14,822 nt of DNA. Source: Chloroflexia bacterium (lineage in GTDB: Bacteria > Chloroflexota > Chloroflexia > Thermomicrobiales > JALYUS01). The stretch is taken from contig JAICIL010000081.1 of assembly GCA_025924435.1 (NCBI GenBank), forward strand, positions 1 to 14,822, in the 5' to 3' direction. The notes under the pieces are model-generated. The model did not search any database. It was given only the letters and a program-made list of their open reading frames with translations, and was not told the origin of the DNA. This document shows positions 6,637 through 12,965 of the stretch, piece by piece. Numbering within the stretch: the stretch's first letter is position 1; every line of letters begins with the position of its first letter. The position numbers and the translations under genes are program-made.

Positions 6637-6676
6637 CACACGATGCGTTTGAACGTGAAAGGGAGGTGAGGAATCC

Positions 6677-7309
6677 ATGCAAACGTTGACCGCCATCTCG
6701 CCCGACGAGGCCGCCCTGCCGTTGCGGGAGCGGAAGAAGCGCAAGACGCGGCGCTTAATCATCAATACCGCCATCGAACTCTTCTCCGCGCGGGGGTTCG
6801 ACGCGGTGACGTTGGAGGACATCGCCGCCGTCTGCGATGTGTCCCGCGGCACCGTCTTCAACTATTTCCCGTACAAGGAACTGATGATCCTCGAGTTCAT
6901 GGATGCCTACATGTCCGACCGGCTGGCGGCGATCCGCGCCGGGCTGGAGAGCGGCACGGAGCCGACGAAACTGCTCTGGCAGGCGCTCGATGTCCCGAAG
7001 GACGCGGCGGTCCAGTGGCCGACGTTCCTCTGCATCACCGCCCGCGAATTGCTGCACCACGAGCAGGATCGCGCGGACGCGTCGCAGCGCAGCCTCTCAT
7101 ATCTCCCGCTCGTCGCGGAGATCATCGCGGCGGGGCAGGCGGCGGGCACGATCCGCACCGAGAATAACCCGGAGGGGCTGGCGCTCTATCTGACGGAGGC
7201 GAGCCTCATTTCCATCGCCCGCAACTGCACGCGGCTGACCGGCGCGGATCTGGATAACCTGATCGCGAACCGGCAACAGGTGTTGATGAACGGCATCCTC
7301 GCGCGATAA
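6677..7309 (+). CDS. TetR/AcrR family transcriptional regulator
   Basis: A 210-aa repressor-type DNA-binding protein. The N-terminal helix-turn-helix is clear: TRRLIINTAIELFSARGF (24-41), then TLEDIAAVCDVSRGTVFNYF (45-64) and PYKELMI, the standard TetR pattern. Residues about 80-205 form the ligand-binding/dimer domain, which has no family signature I can name. The ATG at 6677 follows GGGAGGTGAGG six bases upstream. It diverges from the 68-aa/MoxR operon and converges with modB across a palindromic repeat. TetR regulators often control divergent neighbours, so the MoxR operon is one possible target; no operator was identified. Confidence 0.93.
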   Translation: MQTLTAISPDEAALPLRERKKRKTRRLIINTAIELFSARGFDAVTLEDIAAVCDVSRGTVFNYFPYKELMILEFMDAYMSDRLAAIRAGLESGTEPTKLLWQALDVPKDAAVQWPTFLCITARELLHHEQDRADASQRSLSYLPLVAEIIAAGQAAGTIRTENNPEGLALYLTEASLISIARNCTRLTGADLDNLIANRQQVLMNGILAR

Positions 7310-7355
7310 AGCACGCGCGCATGACGTTCGCGCCTGAACGAGTCTACTGAAACCG

Positions 7356-7451
7356 AACCGCCAAGACGCCAAGGGCGCCAAGAAAACGCGAAGAGAGAAA
7401 ATGGGTCTTTGTTCTCTTTTCCCTCTTGGCGTCCTTGGCGTCTTGGCGGTT
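7356..7451. repeat. Palindromic repeat, AACC family, copy A (CGCCAAG units)
   Basis: Arms 7356-7382 and 7425-7451 are 27 bases each and pair completely on the plus-strand RNA (26 Watson-Crick plus one G-U). Each arm is made of three CGCCAAG units spaced 8-9 bases. The loop (7383-7424) is purine-rich then pyrimidine-rich. It fills the gap between the converging TetR gene and modB, so it may act as a terminator. Confidence 0.8.
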
Positions 7452-7463
7452 TATCGCCGTCTC

Positions 7464-8372
7464 TTATCGCCGGGCGATGGGGCGGAGGGTGTCGTCGTCG
7501 TTGATGAGGAGGCGGGCGGTCAGCCACTTGACCGTGACGAGGATGGCGAACGAGACGCAGACGAGCACGGCGGACATCGCCAGCGCCGTGTCGAAATGGG
7601 ACGCCTGCTCCTCCTGGAAGATGGCGAGCGGGATCGTCTGCGTGATCCCCTGCCGGTTCCCGGCGAAGAAGATCGTCGCCCCGAACTCCCCCAGCGCGCG
7701 CGACCACATCATCACCATCCCGCCCATGAGCGACGGGAAGGCGAGCGGCACGGTAATCCGCGTGAAGGTGTGCCACCCCGAGCTGCCGAAGGTCGCCGCG
7801 ACCATCTCCAACTCCCGATCCACCCCCGCGAAGCCCGCCTTCGCCGCCTTGATGTAGAAGGGCGCGGCGACGAAGCATTGCGCCATGACGACCGCGACGG
7901 TCGTGAAGGGGAGCGTGATGCCGAGCGCCTCCAGCGGCCCGCCGAGCAGCCCCCGCCGCCCGAAGGCGATCAGCAGGCCAAGCCCCGCCACCGAGGGCGG
8001 CAGCACCATCGGCAGGTCAATGATCGAATCGAGCAGGCCGTGGCCGGGGAAGCGGTAGCGCGCCAGCAGATACGCGACGGGCGTGCCGAGCAGCACCGTC
8101 GCCCCCAGCGCGATCGCGGTCGTGACGAGGCTGAGGCGCAATGCTTCCCGCACGAGGGGGAGGCGGAGCGCGGTGAAGAGCGCGCCGTGCGGCAGCGACT
8201 GCCAGAAGATCGCGTAGAGCGGCAGCAGCAGGAAGAGCACGAGCGCGGCAGAGCAGACGGCGAGGAAGGCGAACTGCACCGTCGCGCCGCGATGCGCGCG
8301 GCGATGCCGCCGGGGGGGCGTCACACGCTCTTCCGGTTCGCGAACGTCTGTGGGCTGTTCGAGCACCTTCAT
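7464..8372 (-). CDS. modB: Molybdate ABC transporter permease
   Basis: A 302-aa inner-membrane permease with a basic, Pro-rich cytoplasmic N-terminus (1-30) and about six membrane segments beginning at residues 33-55. The coupling-loop EAA motif is at 189-217 (start EMVAATFGSSGWHTFTRI), followed by the ALGEFGAT sequence typical of ModB/CysT-type permeases. It forms the channel of a molybdate or tungstate importer with ModA. The start is uncertain: ATG at 8372 is used, with GTG at 8396 as an alternative; neither has a strong ribosome site. It is downstream of modA, separated by 226 bases of palindromes. No modC ATPase gene is next to it, so the ATPase must be encoded elsewhere. Confidence 0.9.
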   Translation of the reverse strand: MKVLEQPTDVREPEERVTPPRRHRRAHRGATVQFAFLAVCSAALVLFLLLPLYAIFWQSLPHGALFTALRLPLVREALRLSLVTTAIALGATVLLGTPVAYLLARYRFPGHGLLDSIIDLPMVLPPSVAGLGLLIAFGRRGLLGGPLEALGITLPFTTVAVVMAQCFVAAPFYIKAAKAGFAGVDRELEMVAATFGSSGWHTFTRITVPLAFPSLMGGMVMMWSRALGEFGATIFFAGNRQGITQTIPLAIFQEEQASHFDTALAMSAVLVCVSFAILVTVKWLTARLLINDDDTLRPIARR

Positions 8373-8407
8373 CCGCTGATTCCGGCTTCCTCGCACATCG
8401 GATGGGT

Positions 8408-8545
8408 CGCGCAGGCCGATGAACAGTGGCGATGGGACCGGGTAATTGGGTGGTGGCGGGCTTTCGCCTGCCAGATCTTTGCGGCAGGCGAAAGCCCGCC
8501 ACCACCGTTACCAGATTGGGTCGCTCACACCCATCGGCCTGCGCG
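8408..8545. repeat. Outer 14-bp inverted repeat around the modA-modB hairpin
   Basis: CGCGCAGGCCGATG at 8408-8421 is exactly complementary to 8532-8545. It encloses the 24-bp hairpin at 8449-8506. Because the right arm also belongs to the hairpin with 8553-8561, alternative folds are possible. Confidence 0.6.
8449..8506. repeat. Perfect 24-bp hairpin in the modA-modB gap
   Basis: Arms 8449-8472 and 8483-8506 are perfectly complementary over 24 bases with a 10-base loop (AGATCTTTGC). It shares GCGGGCTTTC with the repeat at 4092-4180. No U-tract follows on the minus strand, so it is more likely an mRNA stabiliser or partial terminator lowering modB relative to modA, or a mobile palindrome. Confidence 0.8.
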
Positions 8546-8552
8546 CCCGGCC

Positions 8553-8578
8553 CGCAGGCCGGAACGCCCGCGCTACCG
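8553..8578. repeat. Half copy of the CCCGCGCTACCG repeat
   Basis: These 26 bases match 4155-4180 at 24 positions. CGCAGGCCG at 8553-8561 pairs perfectly with 8535-8543 around a 9-base loop. It lies about 20 bases past the modA stop, and no matching left terminal arm is seen. Confidence 0.7.
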
Positions 8579-8598
8579 AGCGTATACCCCCGATTCTC

Positions 8599-9423
8599 TC
8601 ACATGCCGGGCGCGAAGCCGTATTTTCGCAGAATCGCCTGCCCATCGGCGGAGAGCAAGTAGTCCAGGAACCGCTGGCCGAGCGCGGCCTGCTTCGCATC
8701 CTTGACGAGGGCGACGGGGTAGGTGGCGATCACGTTCTGCGCGTCCGGGATTTGAATGAGCGTCAGTTTGTCTTTGGCGGCCTGCGCGTCCGTCGCGTAG
8801 ACGATGCCCGCGTCCGCCTCGCCGAGTTGCACTTTCTGGACGATCGCCTTGACATTGTCCTCCTGCGAGACGGTGTTCTTGTTCACACTCGCCTTGAAGT
8901 CCGCGCCGTACTCCGGCAGTTTGGCGAAGTTGTCCAGCGCCTGCTGGGTGTACGCGCCGACCGGGACGCTGGCTTGTGCTGTGTCGAACTTGATGCCGGG
9001 CTTCGCGAGGTCTTTCGGTGTTGCGATGCCCGCTCTATTCTCCTTCGGCACGATGATGACCAGTTTGTTTTTCGCGAAGACGCGCGGCGTCCCGGCAATC
9101 ACGCCGCCCTTGATGGCGTTCTCCATATTCGGCTGATCGGCGGAGGCGAAGAGATCCGCCTTCGCGCCCTGCGTCAGTTGCGTGACGAGCGCCTGCGACC
9201 CGGCGAAGTTGTATTGGACCGTGACGCCGGGGTTCGCCTTCTCGAATGCGCCCTCGATTTCGCCGAAGCATTCAGTGAGCGAGGCCGCCGCGAAGACCGT
9301 CACCGTGCCGCCCGCAGCGGTCGGAGCGACGGTCGGCGTGGTCGTCGCCGTGCCGCCACACGCGGGCAGGAGGATCGCGAGGAGCCAGAGGAAGGGAATG
9401 CCGCGTCGCGCATGCTGGATCAC
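8599..9423 (-). CDS. modA: Molybdate-binding lipoprotein of ABC importer
   Basis: A 274-aa solute-binding protein. Residues 1-22 are a lipoprotein signal with lipobox LPAC (Cys22), then a Thr/Pro linker (25-38). The mature domain starts VTVFAAASLTE (41-51), has FAGSQALVTQL (73-83) and ADLFASADQPNM (89-100), the anion-binding loops of the ModA family. It would be anchored outside the membrane and pass molybdate (or tungstate) to ModB. The GTG at 9423 follows GGGAGG five bases upstream. A promoter candidate and hairpin precede it. It is the first gene of modA-modB and is divergent from a PadR regulator. Confidence 0.93.
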   Translation of the reverse strand: MIQHARRGIPFLWLLAILLPACGGTATTTPTVAPTAAGGTVTVFAAASLTECFGEIEGAFEKANPGVTVQYNFAGSQALVTQLTQGAKADLFASADQPNMENAIKGGVIAGTPRVFAKNKLVIIVPKENRAGIATPKDLAKPGIKFDTAQASVPVGAYTQQALDNFAKLPEYGADFKASVNKNTVSQEDNVKAIVQKVQLGEADAGIVYATDAQAAKDKLTLIQIPDAQNVIATYPVALVKDAKQAALGQRFLDYLLSADGQAILRKYGFAPGM

Positions 9424-9453
9424 GATTGCCTCCCGCTGTGGTATGTCGTCCGC

Positions 9454-9475
9454 CGCCGTTGTACACTGAACGGCG
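9454..9475 (-). promoter_or_regulatory. Hairpin in the modA leader
   Basis: CGCCGTT and AACGGCG pair perfectly over 7 bp around an 8-base loop, about 20 bases upstream of the modA ribosome site. It would lie in the mRNA leader if the promoter at 9487-9516 is right. It is too small to be the known molybdenum-cofactor riboswitch. Confidence 0.4.
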
Positions 9476-9486
9476 TACCGTATCGC

Positions 9487-9516
9487 AATCTACATCACGT
9501 TGATATAGGTTGCAAT
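9487..9516 (-). promoter_or_regulatory. modA promoter candidate with overlapping dyad
   Basis: On the minus strand TTGCAA (9516-9511, 4/6) is followed after 18 bases by TAGATT (9492-9487, 4/6), giving a start near 9480. An imperfect inverted repeat, GCAATCTA (9485-9492) against TAGGTTGC (9506-9513), spans it and could be an operator for the divergent PadR protein. Both calls are motif-based. Confidence 0.35.
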
Positions 9517-9544
9517 GATCTAATGCCTCACGAGGTTATCCATC

Positions 9545-10081
9545 ATGCCGCTTCGCTATGCAATTCTCTGGTGTCTCGCGCGCGGCATCCGCCACGGCTA
9601 CGACATCCGCCGCGCCTTGGGGGAGATGACCGATGGCCTGTGGGACATCAACCCCGGCCATGTCTATCAAGCGTTTCGCGCCCTCGAACGGGATGGCCTC
9701 GTGACGCTGACGGAGATCGTCCCGCAGCGCAACCTGCCGGATCGCAAGGAGTATGCGCTCACCCCGGCGGGGCAGGCGGCGCTCGCGCAGTGGATCGGCA
9801 AGCCCGTCCCCGCCGAGCGCCCGACGAAGGATGAGGCGCTCCTGAAACTCGTCTTCCTCGTCGAGCAGGACCAGCCGGAGGCGCTCGTCCGCTTCCTTGC
9901 GGCGCAGCGGCGCATCTACGAGCGCGACCGCGACCAACTCGCCGCGCAGGTCGCCGCCCTGCCGCCCGACGACCGCACCGGGCGGCTGATGATGCACGCC
10001 GCGATCGAGGACGTGGAGGCGAACTTGCGCTGGCTCGCCCACGCCCAGGCAACCCTCGTGGGGCCGACGGAAAGCAATTGA
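9545..10081 (+). CDS. PadR family transcriptional regulator
   Basis: A 178-aa regulator. The N-terminal winged helix is typical: YAILWCLARGIRHGYDIRRA (5-24), INPGHVYQAFRALERDGLV (35-53), and the wing ending RKEYALTPAGQAAL (67-80). Residues 95-170 are the helical C-terminal domain used for dimerisation (DEALLKLVFLVEQDQPEALVRFLAAQR). The ATG at 9545 has GAGGT about 9 bases upstream. It is divergent from modA, and their shared 120-base gap holds a dyad, so it may regulate modAB, itself, or both. The ligand is unknown; PadR proteins usually sense phenolics or toxic compounds, so a link with molybdate would be unusual. Confidence 0.92.
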   Translation: MPLRYAILWCLARGIRHGYDIRRALGEMTDGLWDINPGHVYQAFRALERDGLVTLTEIVPQRNLPDRKEYALTPAGQAALAQWIGKPVPAERPTKDEALLKLVFLVEQDQPEALVRFLAAQRRIYERDRDQLAAQVAALPPDDRTGRLMMHAAIEDVEANLRWLAHAQATLVGPTESN

Positions 10082-10103
10082 ACGCGGAACGGAAACCGGA
10101 GAG

Positions 10104-10241
10104 AACCGCAAAGACGCAGAGAACGCAAAGGGCGCAGAGAAGAGAAAGGGAGAACAAAAGGGGGAAAGAACTAACGATCTTGTTGCATTTCCTTTCTCGA
10201 TCCTTCTTTGCGTCGTCTGTGCTCTCTGTGTCTCCGTGGTT
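10104..10241. repeat. Palindromic repeat, AACC family, copy B (CAAAG/CAGAG units)
   Basis: The left arm from 10104 fits the AACCRCNNAGRCRCNNAGR consensus; the right arm, ending at 10241, is an imperfect inverted copy with mixed G-U and A-C positions. It is the most diverged of the four copies. It fills the PadR-Clp_N gap and creates a spurious open frame upstream of the Clp_N start. Confidence 0.7.
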
Positions 10242-10281
10242 CAATCGGTTTCGATTCTCACGCCGATGGAGGCTGGTTTTG

Positions 10282-10758
10282 ATGGCATCGTCGCTGCCGA
10301 AGCCGCGCCCGCTCGCCTCGTTGCTCGCGGATGCGCGATTCGCCGAGGAGGCGAAGGCGCTCCTGCGCGGGGCGGCGGCGGAGACGACGCGCCTCGGCCA
10401 CCGCTTCATCGGCGGCGAGCACCTGCTGATCGCCCTGATCGCCGACGACGGCCCGACCGGGCAGGTCTTCCGCGAGGCGGGCGCGACGGCGGAGCAGGCT
10501 CGCAGCCGCGTGGAGTTCATCGTCCCGCGCGATCCACCCTTCCTCGCCCCGAAGGAGATGAACGTCGCCCCGCGCCTGATCGCGCTGCTCGAAGAGGCGG
10601 CGGAGGTGGCGGAAGGGATGGAGGCGCGCGTCGAGGCGCCCGATCTCGCCCTCGGCCTCCTGCGCGACCGCGCGGGCATCCCCAGCCGCGTCCTCGACGA
10701 ATGCGGCGTCAACACCCGCGCCCTCGCCCAACGCCTCCGCCTCCTGGAAGGCTATTGA
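10282..10758 (+). CDS. Standalone Clp N-terminal (Clp_N) domain protein
   Basis: A 158-aa protein made only of the two Clp_N repeats found at the start of ClpA/ClpC. Repeat 1 (about 18-80) contains LGHRFIGGEHLLIALI and repeat 2 (about 93-155) contains VEAPDLALGLLRD. There are no AAA+ modules, so it cannot unfold proteins by itself; it may act as an adaptor or sequester ClpC substrates. The ATG at 10282 has GGAGG 9 bases upstream. The frame is open to 10078, but that stretch is repeat copy B. Its TGA stop overlaps the first base of repeat copy C. It precedes the luciferase-like gene on the same strand. Confidence 0.88.
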   Translation: MASSLPKPRPLASLLADARFAEEAKALLRGAAAETTRLGHRFIGGEHLLIALIADDGPTGQVFREAGATAEQARSRVEFIVPRDPPFLAPKEMNVAPRLIALLEEAAEVAEGMEARVEAPDLALGLLRDRAGIPSRVLDECGVNTRALAQRLRLLEGY

Positions 10759-10897
10759 ACCGCGAAGGCGCGAAGGACGCGAAGGGGGAAGAGAGAGGGG
10801 AGAGGGATAACAGCCAATCTACGCAACGAACGCTGACCGTCTCCCATTCTCCTTTCATGTTATTCTCTTTCTTCGCGTTCTTCGCGCCTTCGTGGTT
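10758..10897. repeat. Palindromic repeat, AACC family, copy C (CGCGAAG units)
   Basis: Arms 10758-10784 and 10871-10897 are 27 bases each, with 25 Watson-Crick and 2 G-U pairs in plus-strand RNA. The units are CGCGAAG-like throughout. It fills the gap between the Clp_N stop and the ribosome site of the luciferase-like gene. The loop is 86 bases. Confidence 0.8.
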
Positions 10898-10917
10898 CGG
10901 CATCTGAGGAGGTTGGC

Positions 10918-11853
10918 ATGGCGGAACGGGTGGAGTTTGGCTGGCGGGCGCCGGATTTCCCGACGGATGGGAGCGACAGCGCGACCTTCCTGCGGCAGAT
11001 GATCGAGACGCTCGACCTGATCCACGGGCGGTTCGACGCGGCGTGGGTCGCGGACCACGTCATCCCTTGGGCGTCGTGGCAGGCGCCCGATACGCCGACC
11101 ATCGAATGCCTGACGACGATCAGTTTCCTCGCGGCGCGCTACCCGGAACTGACGTGGGGGCCGATTGTCCTCTGCCAATCGAACCGGAACCCGGCCTTGC
11201 TCGCGAAGATGGTCGCGAACTTCTGCGCCTTCCTGCCGGGCAAGTTCGTCTTCGGCATCGGCGCGGGCTGGAAGGAAGACGAATATCGCTCCTACAACTG
11301 GGAGTTTCCCCGCCCCGCCGTGCGCATCGCGCAGTTGGAGGAGACGGTTGAGATCGTCAAACTGCTATGGCGGGAGGACAACGCCACCTACGAGGGGAAG
11401 TATTACCAGATCCACAACGCGTACCTCGACCCGAAGCCGAACCCGCCGCCGCCGATCCTCATCGGCGGGAGCGGCGAGCAGCTGACGCTCCGGGTCGTCG
11501 CCCGGCACGCCGATTGGTGGAACGGCGGCGGCACGCGCGAGAACTACGCGCACAAACTCGACGTGCTGCGCGGCCACTGCGAAGCGATCGGGCGCGATTT
11601 CGACAGCATCAAGAAGACGGTCGGCGTGGACGCCGTGGCGATTGCCGATAGCGAGGCGGACGCGCGCAAGATCGCGGAGGCGAGTCCCTTCTTCAACGGC
11701 TCCGGGCTGATCGGCACGCCGGAGCAGGTCATCGAGCAGATTCGGCAGTGGGCCGATCTCGGCGTCTCCCACTTCCACCTGCGCTTCGCGGACTTCCCGA
11801 AGACGGACGGCATCCGCCGCTTCATGGACGAGGTGATGCCGAAATTCCGGTGA
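10918..11853 (+). CDS. Luciferase-like (LLM class) flavin/F420-dependent oxidoreductase
   Basis: A 311-aa TIM-barrel oxidoreductase of the bacterial luciferase superfamily. Landmarks are AAWVADHVIP (41-50), the FVFGIGAGWKEDEY stretch (110-123), where these proteins bind the flavin or F420 phosphate, and PPILIGGSGEQLTLRVVARHADWWN (within 178-202), then GTPEQVIEQI near the end. Length is normal (300-350 aa). The ATG at 10918 has GAGGAGG six bases upstream. Cofactor choice (FMN or F420) cannot be fixed by eye; the F420-type protein at 4768-5160 makes F420 plausible. It follows the Clp_N gene across repeat copy C and ends where the AT-rich island begins. Confidence 0.93.
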   Translation: MAERVEFGWRAPDFPTDGSDSATFLRQMIETLDLIHGRFDAAWVADHVIPWASWQAPDTPTIECLTTISFLAARYPELTWGPIVLCQSNRNPALLAKMVANFCAFLPGKFVFGIGAGWKEDEYRSYNWEFPRPAVRIAQLEETVEIVKLLWREDNATYEGKYYQIHNAYLDPKPNPPPPILIGGSGEQLTLRVVARHADWWNGGGTRENYAHKLDVLRGHCEAIGRDFDSIKKTVGVDAVAIADSEADARKIAEASPFFNGSGLIGTPEQVIEQIRQWADLGVSHFHLRFADFPKTDGIRRFMDEVMPKFR

Positions 11854-11936
11854 TTTTCCCATCACCAACTCCTCCCGACATGAGAGGGCCAGAAGCTGGA
11901 TTGATGCGGGAGTCGTTCTAACCAGAAAAGATGTTC

Positions 11937-11964
11937 TTGACAAGAGGTCAAATAAGCGTATAGT
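11937..11964 (+). promoter_or_regulatory. Near-consensus promoter of the AbiJ-like gene
   Basis: Perfect TTGACA (11937-11942) and TATAGT (11959-11964, 5/6) are separated by 16 bases, the best promoter match in the window. The start would be near 11971, giving a leader of about 44 bases. The -35 also lies in a small dyad, TTGAC (11937-11941) and GTCAA (11947-11951). Confidence 0.75.
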
Positions 11965-11977
11965 ACGAACTGTACGC
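11956..11977 (+). promoter_or_regulatory. Operator-like dyad over the -10 box
   Basis: GCGTATAGT (11956-11964) and ACTGTACGC (11969-11977) are inverted copies with one mismatch and a 4-base centre. The dyad covers the -10 box and predicted start, the usual place for a repressor site. No regulator is encoded next to the gene. Confidence 0.55.
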
Positions 11978-12014
11978 TTTACTTCTTGCTGTGTCGGGAG
12001 GGCACTCAATACCT

Positions 12015-12959
12015 ATGTTCGATACCTTCACAAAACGGATGAAGCGTCAAGCGCAAGGTGGAAAACTAGATGTGTATCAGTATGATACTCTACCCGAGCA
12101 CTTCCGCATCCAAGTAGTCCGCATACTTATTCGCGCGCTTGGCCCTTTCGTAAAGGGCGATGAGTGGGCTGGAGTTGTAGGCTCGCCCTCAAATCATGTG
12201 TGGCGGTCAATCCATGAAATCCTTATAGATGAGGTGTCGGCTTATATTCGAATCCCGGGCACCAATCCATTTGACCGATTTCAGAGCTTCATGCTCACCG
12301 CCGGGACTAACGACACATTAGACGGAATTCATGTGGCATTCAGTGTCATTGACACAAAGATTAGATGCATTCCCCCTTACGAAGCAGAAACACATTATGG
12401 AATTATTCTGTCACTAGATGATGCCATAGCAGATCTAAACTGTCGCTTCCGTGAGCATGAAATTGGTTATGAATTTGCGGGAGGAGAGCTTATCAAACAG
12501 AGTTCTCAGTACATCCATGCGGAAGTTGTCAGACCTGCTCTTTCTTTGCTACGTGAGGCAGGCTTCAGGGGGCCTTCCGACGAATTCATTCGCGCTCATA
12601 AGCACTACCGTGAAGGTAATCTGAAAGAGGCAACCACGGAAGCACTGAAGTCTTTCGAGAGTACTATGAAGGCTATATGCCGAGCGAGAGGCTGGAAAGG
12701 GTATGATAATGCAAACGCGAAAGATCTCATCAATGTCATGATTGAAAAAGAAGTCATCCCGAGATACTTATCAGCTCACTTCAACGGACTGCGCTCCGTT
12801 CTGGAGGCTGGTCTACCAACGATAAGAAACAAAACGAGCGGGCATGGTCAGGGTACTGAGGTTGTCAAGATTCCAGACTATCTTGCGGCATATGGTCTGC
12901 ATTTAGCAGCGACGAATATCGTTTTCTTGATAGAGGCACATAACGCGACGAAGGAATAA
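12015..12959 (+). CDS. AbiJ/STM4504-like abortive-infection protein with HEPN-type C-terminus
   Basis: A 314-aa protein recognised by its N-terminus (MFDTFTKRMKR, then DVYQYDTLPEHFRIQVV), the pattern of the STM4504/CBY_0614 family with an AbiJ-type N-terminal domain. The C-terminal part (about 190-314) is a helical abortive-infection/HEPN-like domain: HKHYREGNLKEATTEALKSF, then IRNKTSGHGQG, where Arg271 and His277 form an R-x5-H motif fitting the HEPN RNase pattern Rx4-6H. Such proteins are thought to block phage growth by RNA cleavage; that is inference here. The ATG at 12015 matches the family start; GGGAGGG lies 12 bases upstream. GC is much lower than around it (38% at 12361-12420 against 65% at 11641-11700), indicating transfer. 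It stands alone. Confidence 0.8.
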   Translation: MFDTFTKRMKRQAQGGKLDVYQYDTLPEHFRIQVVRILIRALGPFVKGDEWAGVVGSPSNHVWRSIHEILIDEVSAYIRIPGTNPFDRFQSFMLTAGTNDTLDGIHVAFSVIDTKIRCIPPYEAETHYGIILSLDDAIADLNCRFREHEIGYEFAGGELIKQSSQYIHAEVVRPALSLLREAGFRGPSDEFIRAHKHYREGNLKEATTEALKSFESTMKAICRARGWKGYDNANAKDLINVMIEKEVIPRYLSAHFNGLRSVLEAGLPTIRNKTSGHGQGTEVVKIPDYLAAYGLHLAATNIVFLIEAHNATKE

Positions 12960-12965
12960 CGGGGT

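Larger units (their letters stand above)
11871..12001. repeat. 10-bp inverted repeat bracketing the defence-gene promoter
   Basis: CCTCCCGACA (11871-11880) is exactly complementary to TGTCGGGAGG (11992-12001). The right arm contains the ribosome site of the downstream gene. Only read-through RNA from upstream would contain both arms. Confidence 0.6.

Noticed and set aside
7401..8705. 434-codon plus-strand frame opposite modB
   Set aside because: Begins inside repeat copy A and crosses the palindromes; composition is Arg/Glu/Gly-rich shadow.
9454..9475. Molybdenum-cofactor riboswitch upstream of modA
   Set aside because: Only one 7-bp hairpin is present; the known riboswitch is far larger with several helices.
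8446..9834. 462-codon plus-strand frame opposite modA and into padR
   Set aside because: Antisense to a clear ModA and out of frame with PadR; no motif.
10078..10281. N-terminal extension of the Clp_N protein from TTG at 10078
   Set aside because: The extra 68 residues are translated repeat copy B; the ATG at 10282 has a ribosome site and starts the domain.
7356..10897. CRISPR array reading of the short repeated units
   Set aside because: Units are 8-9 bases in inverted arms without 30-base spacers, so they are palindromic repeats, not CRISPR.
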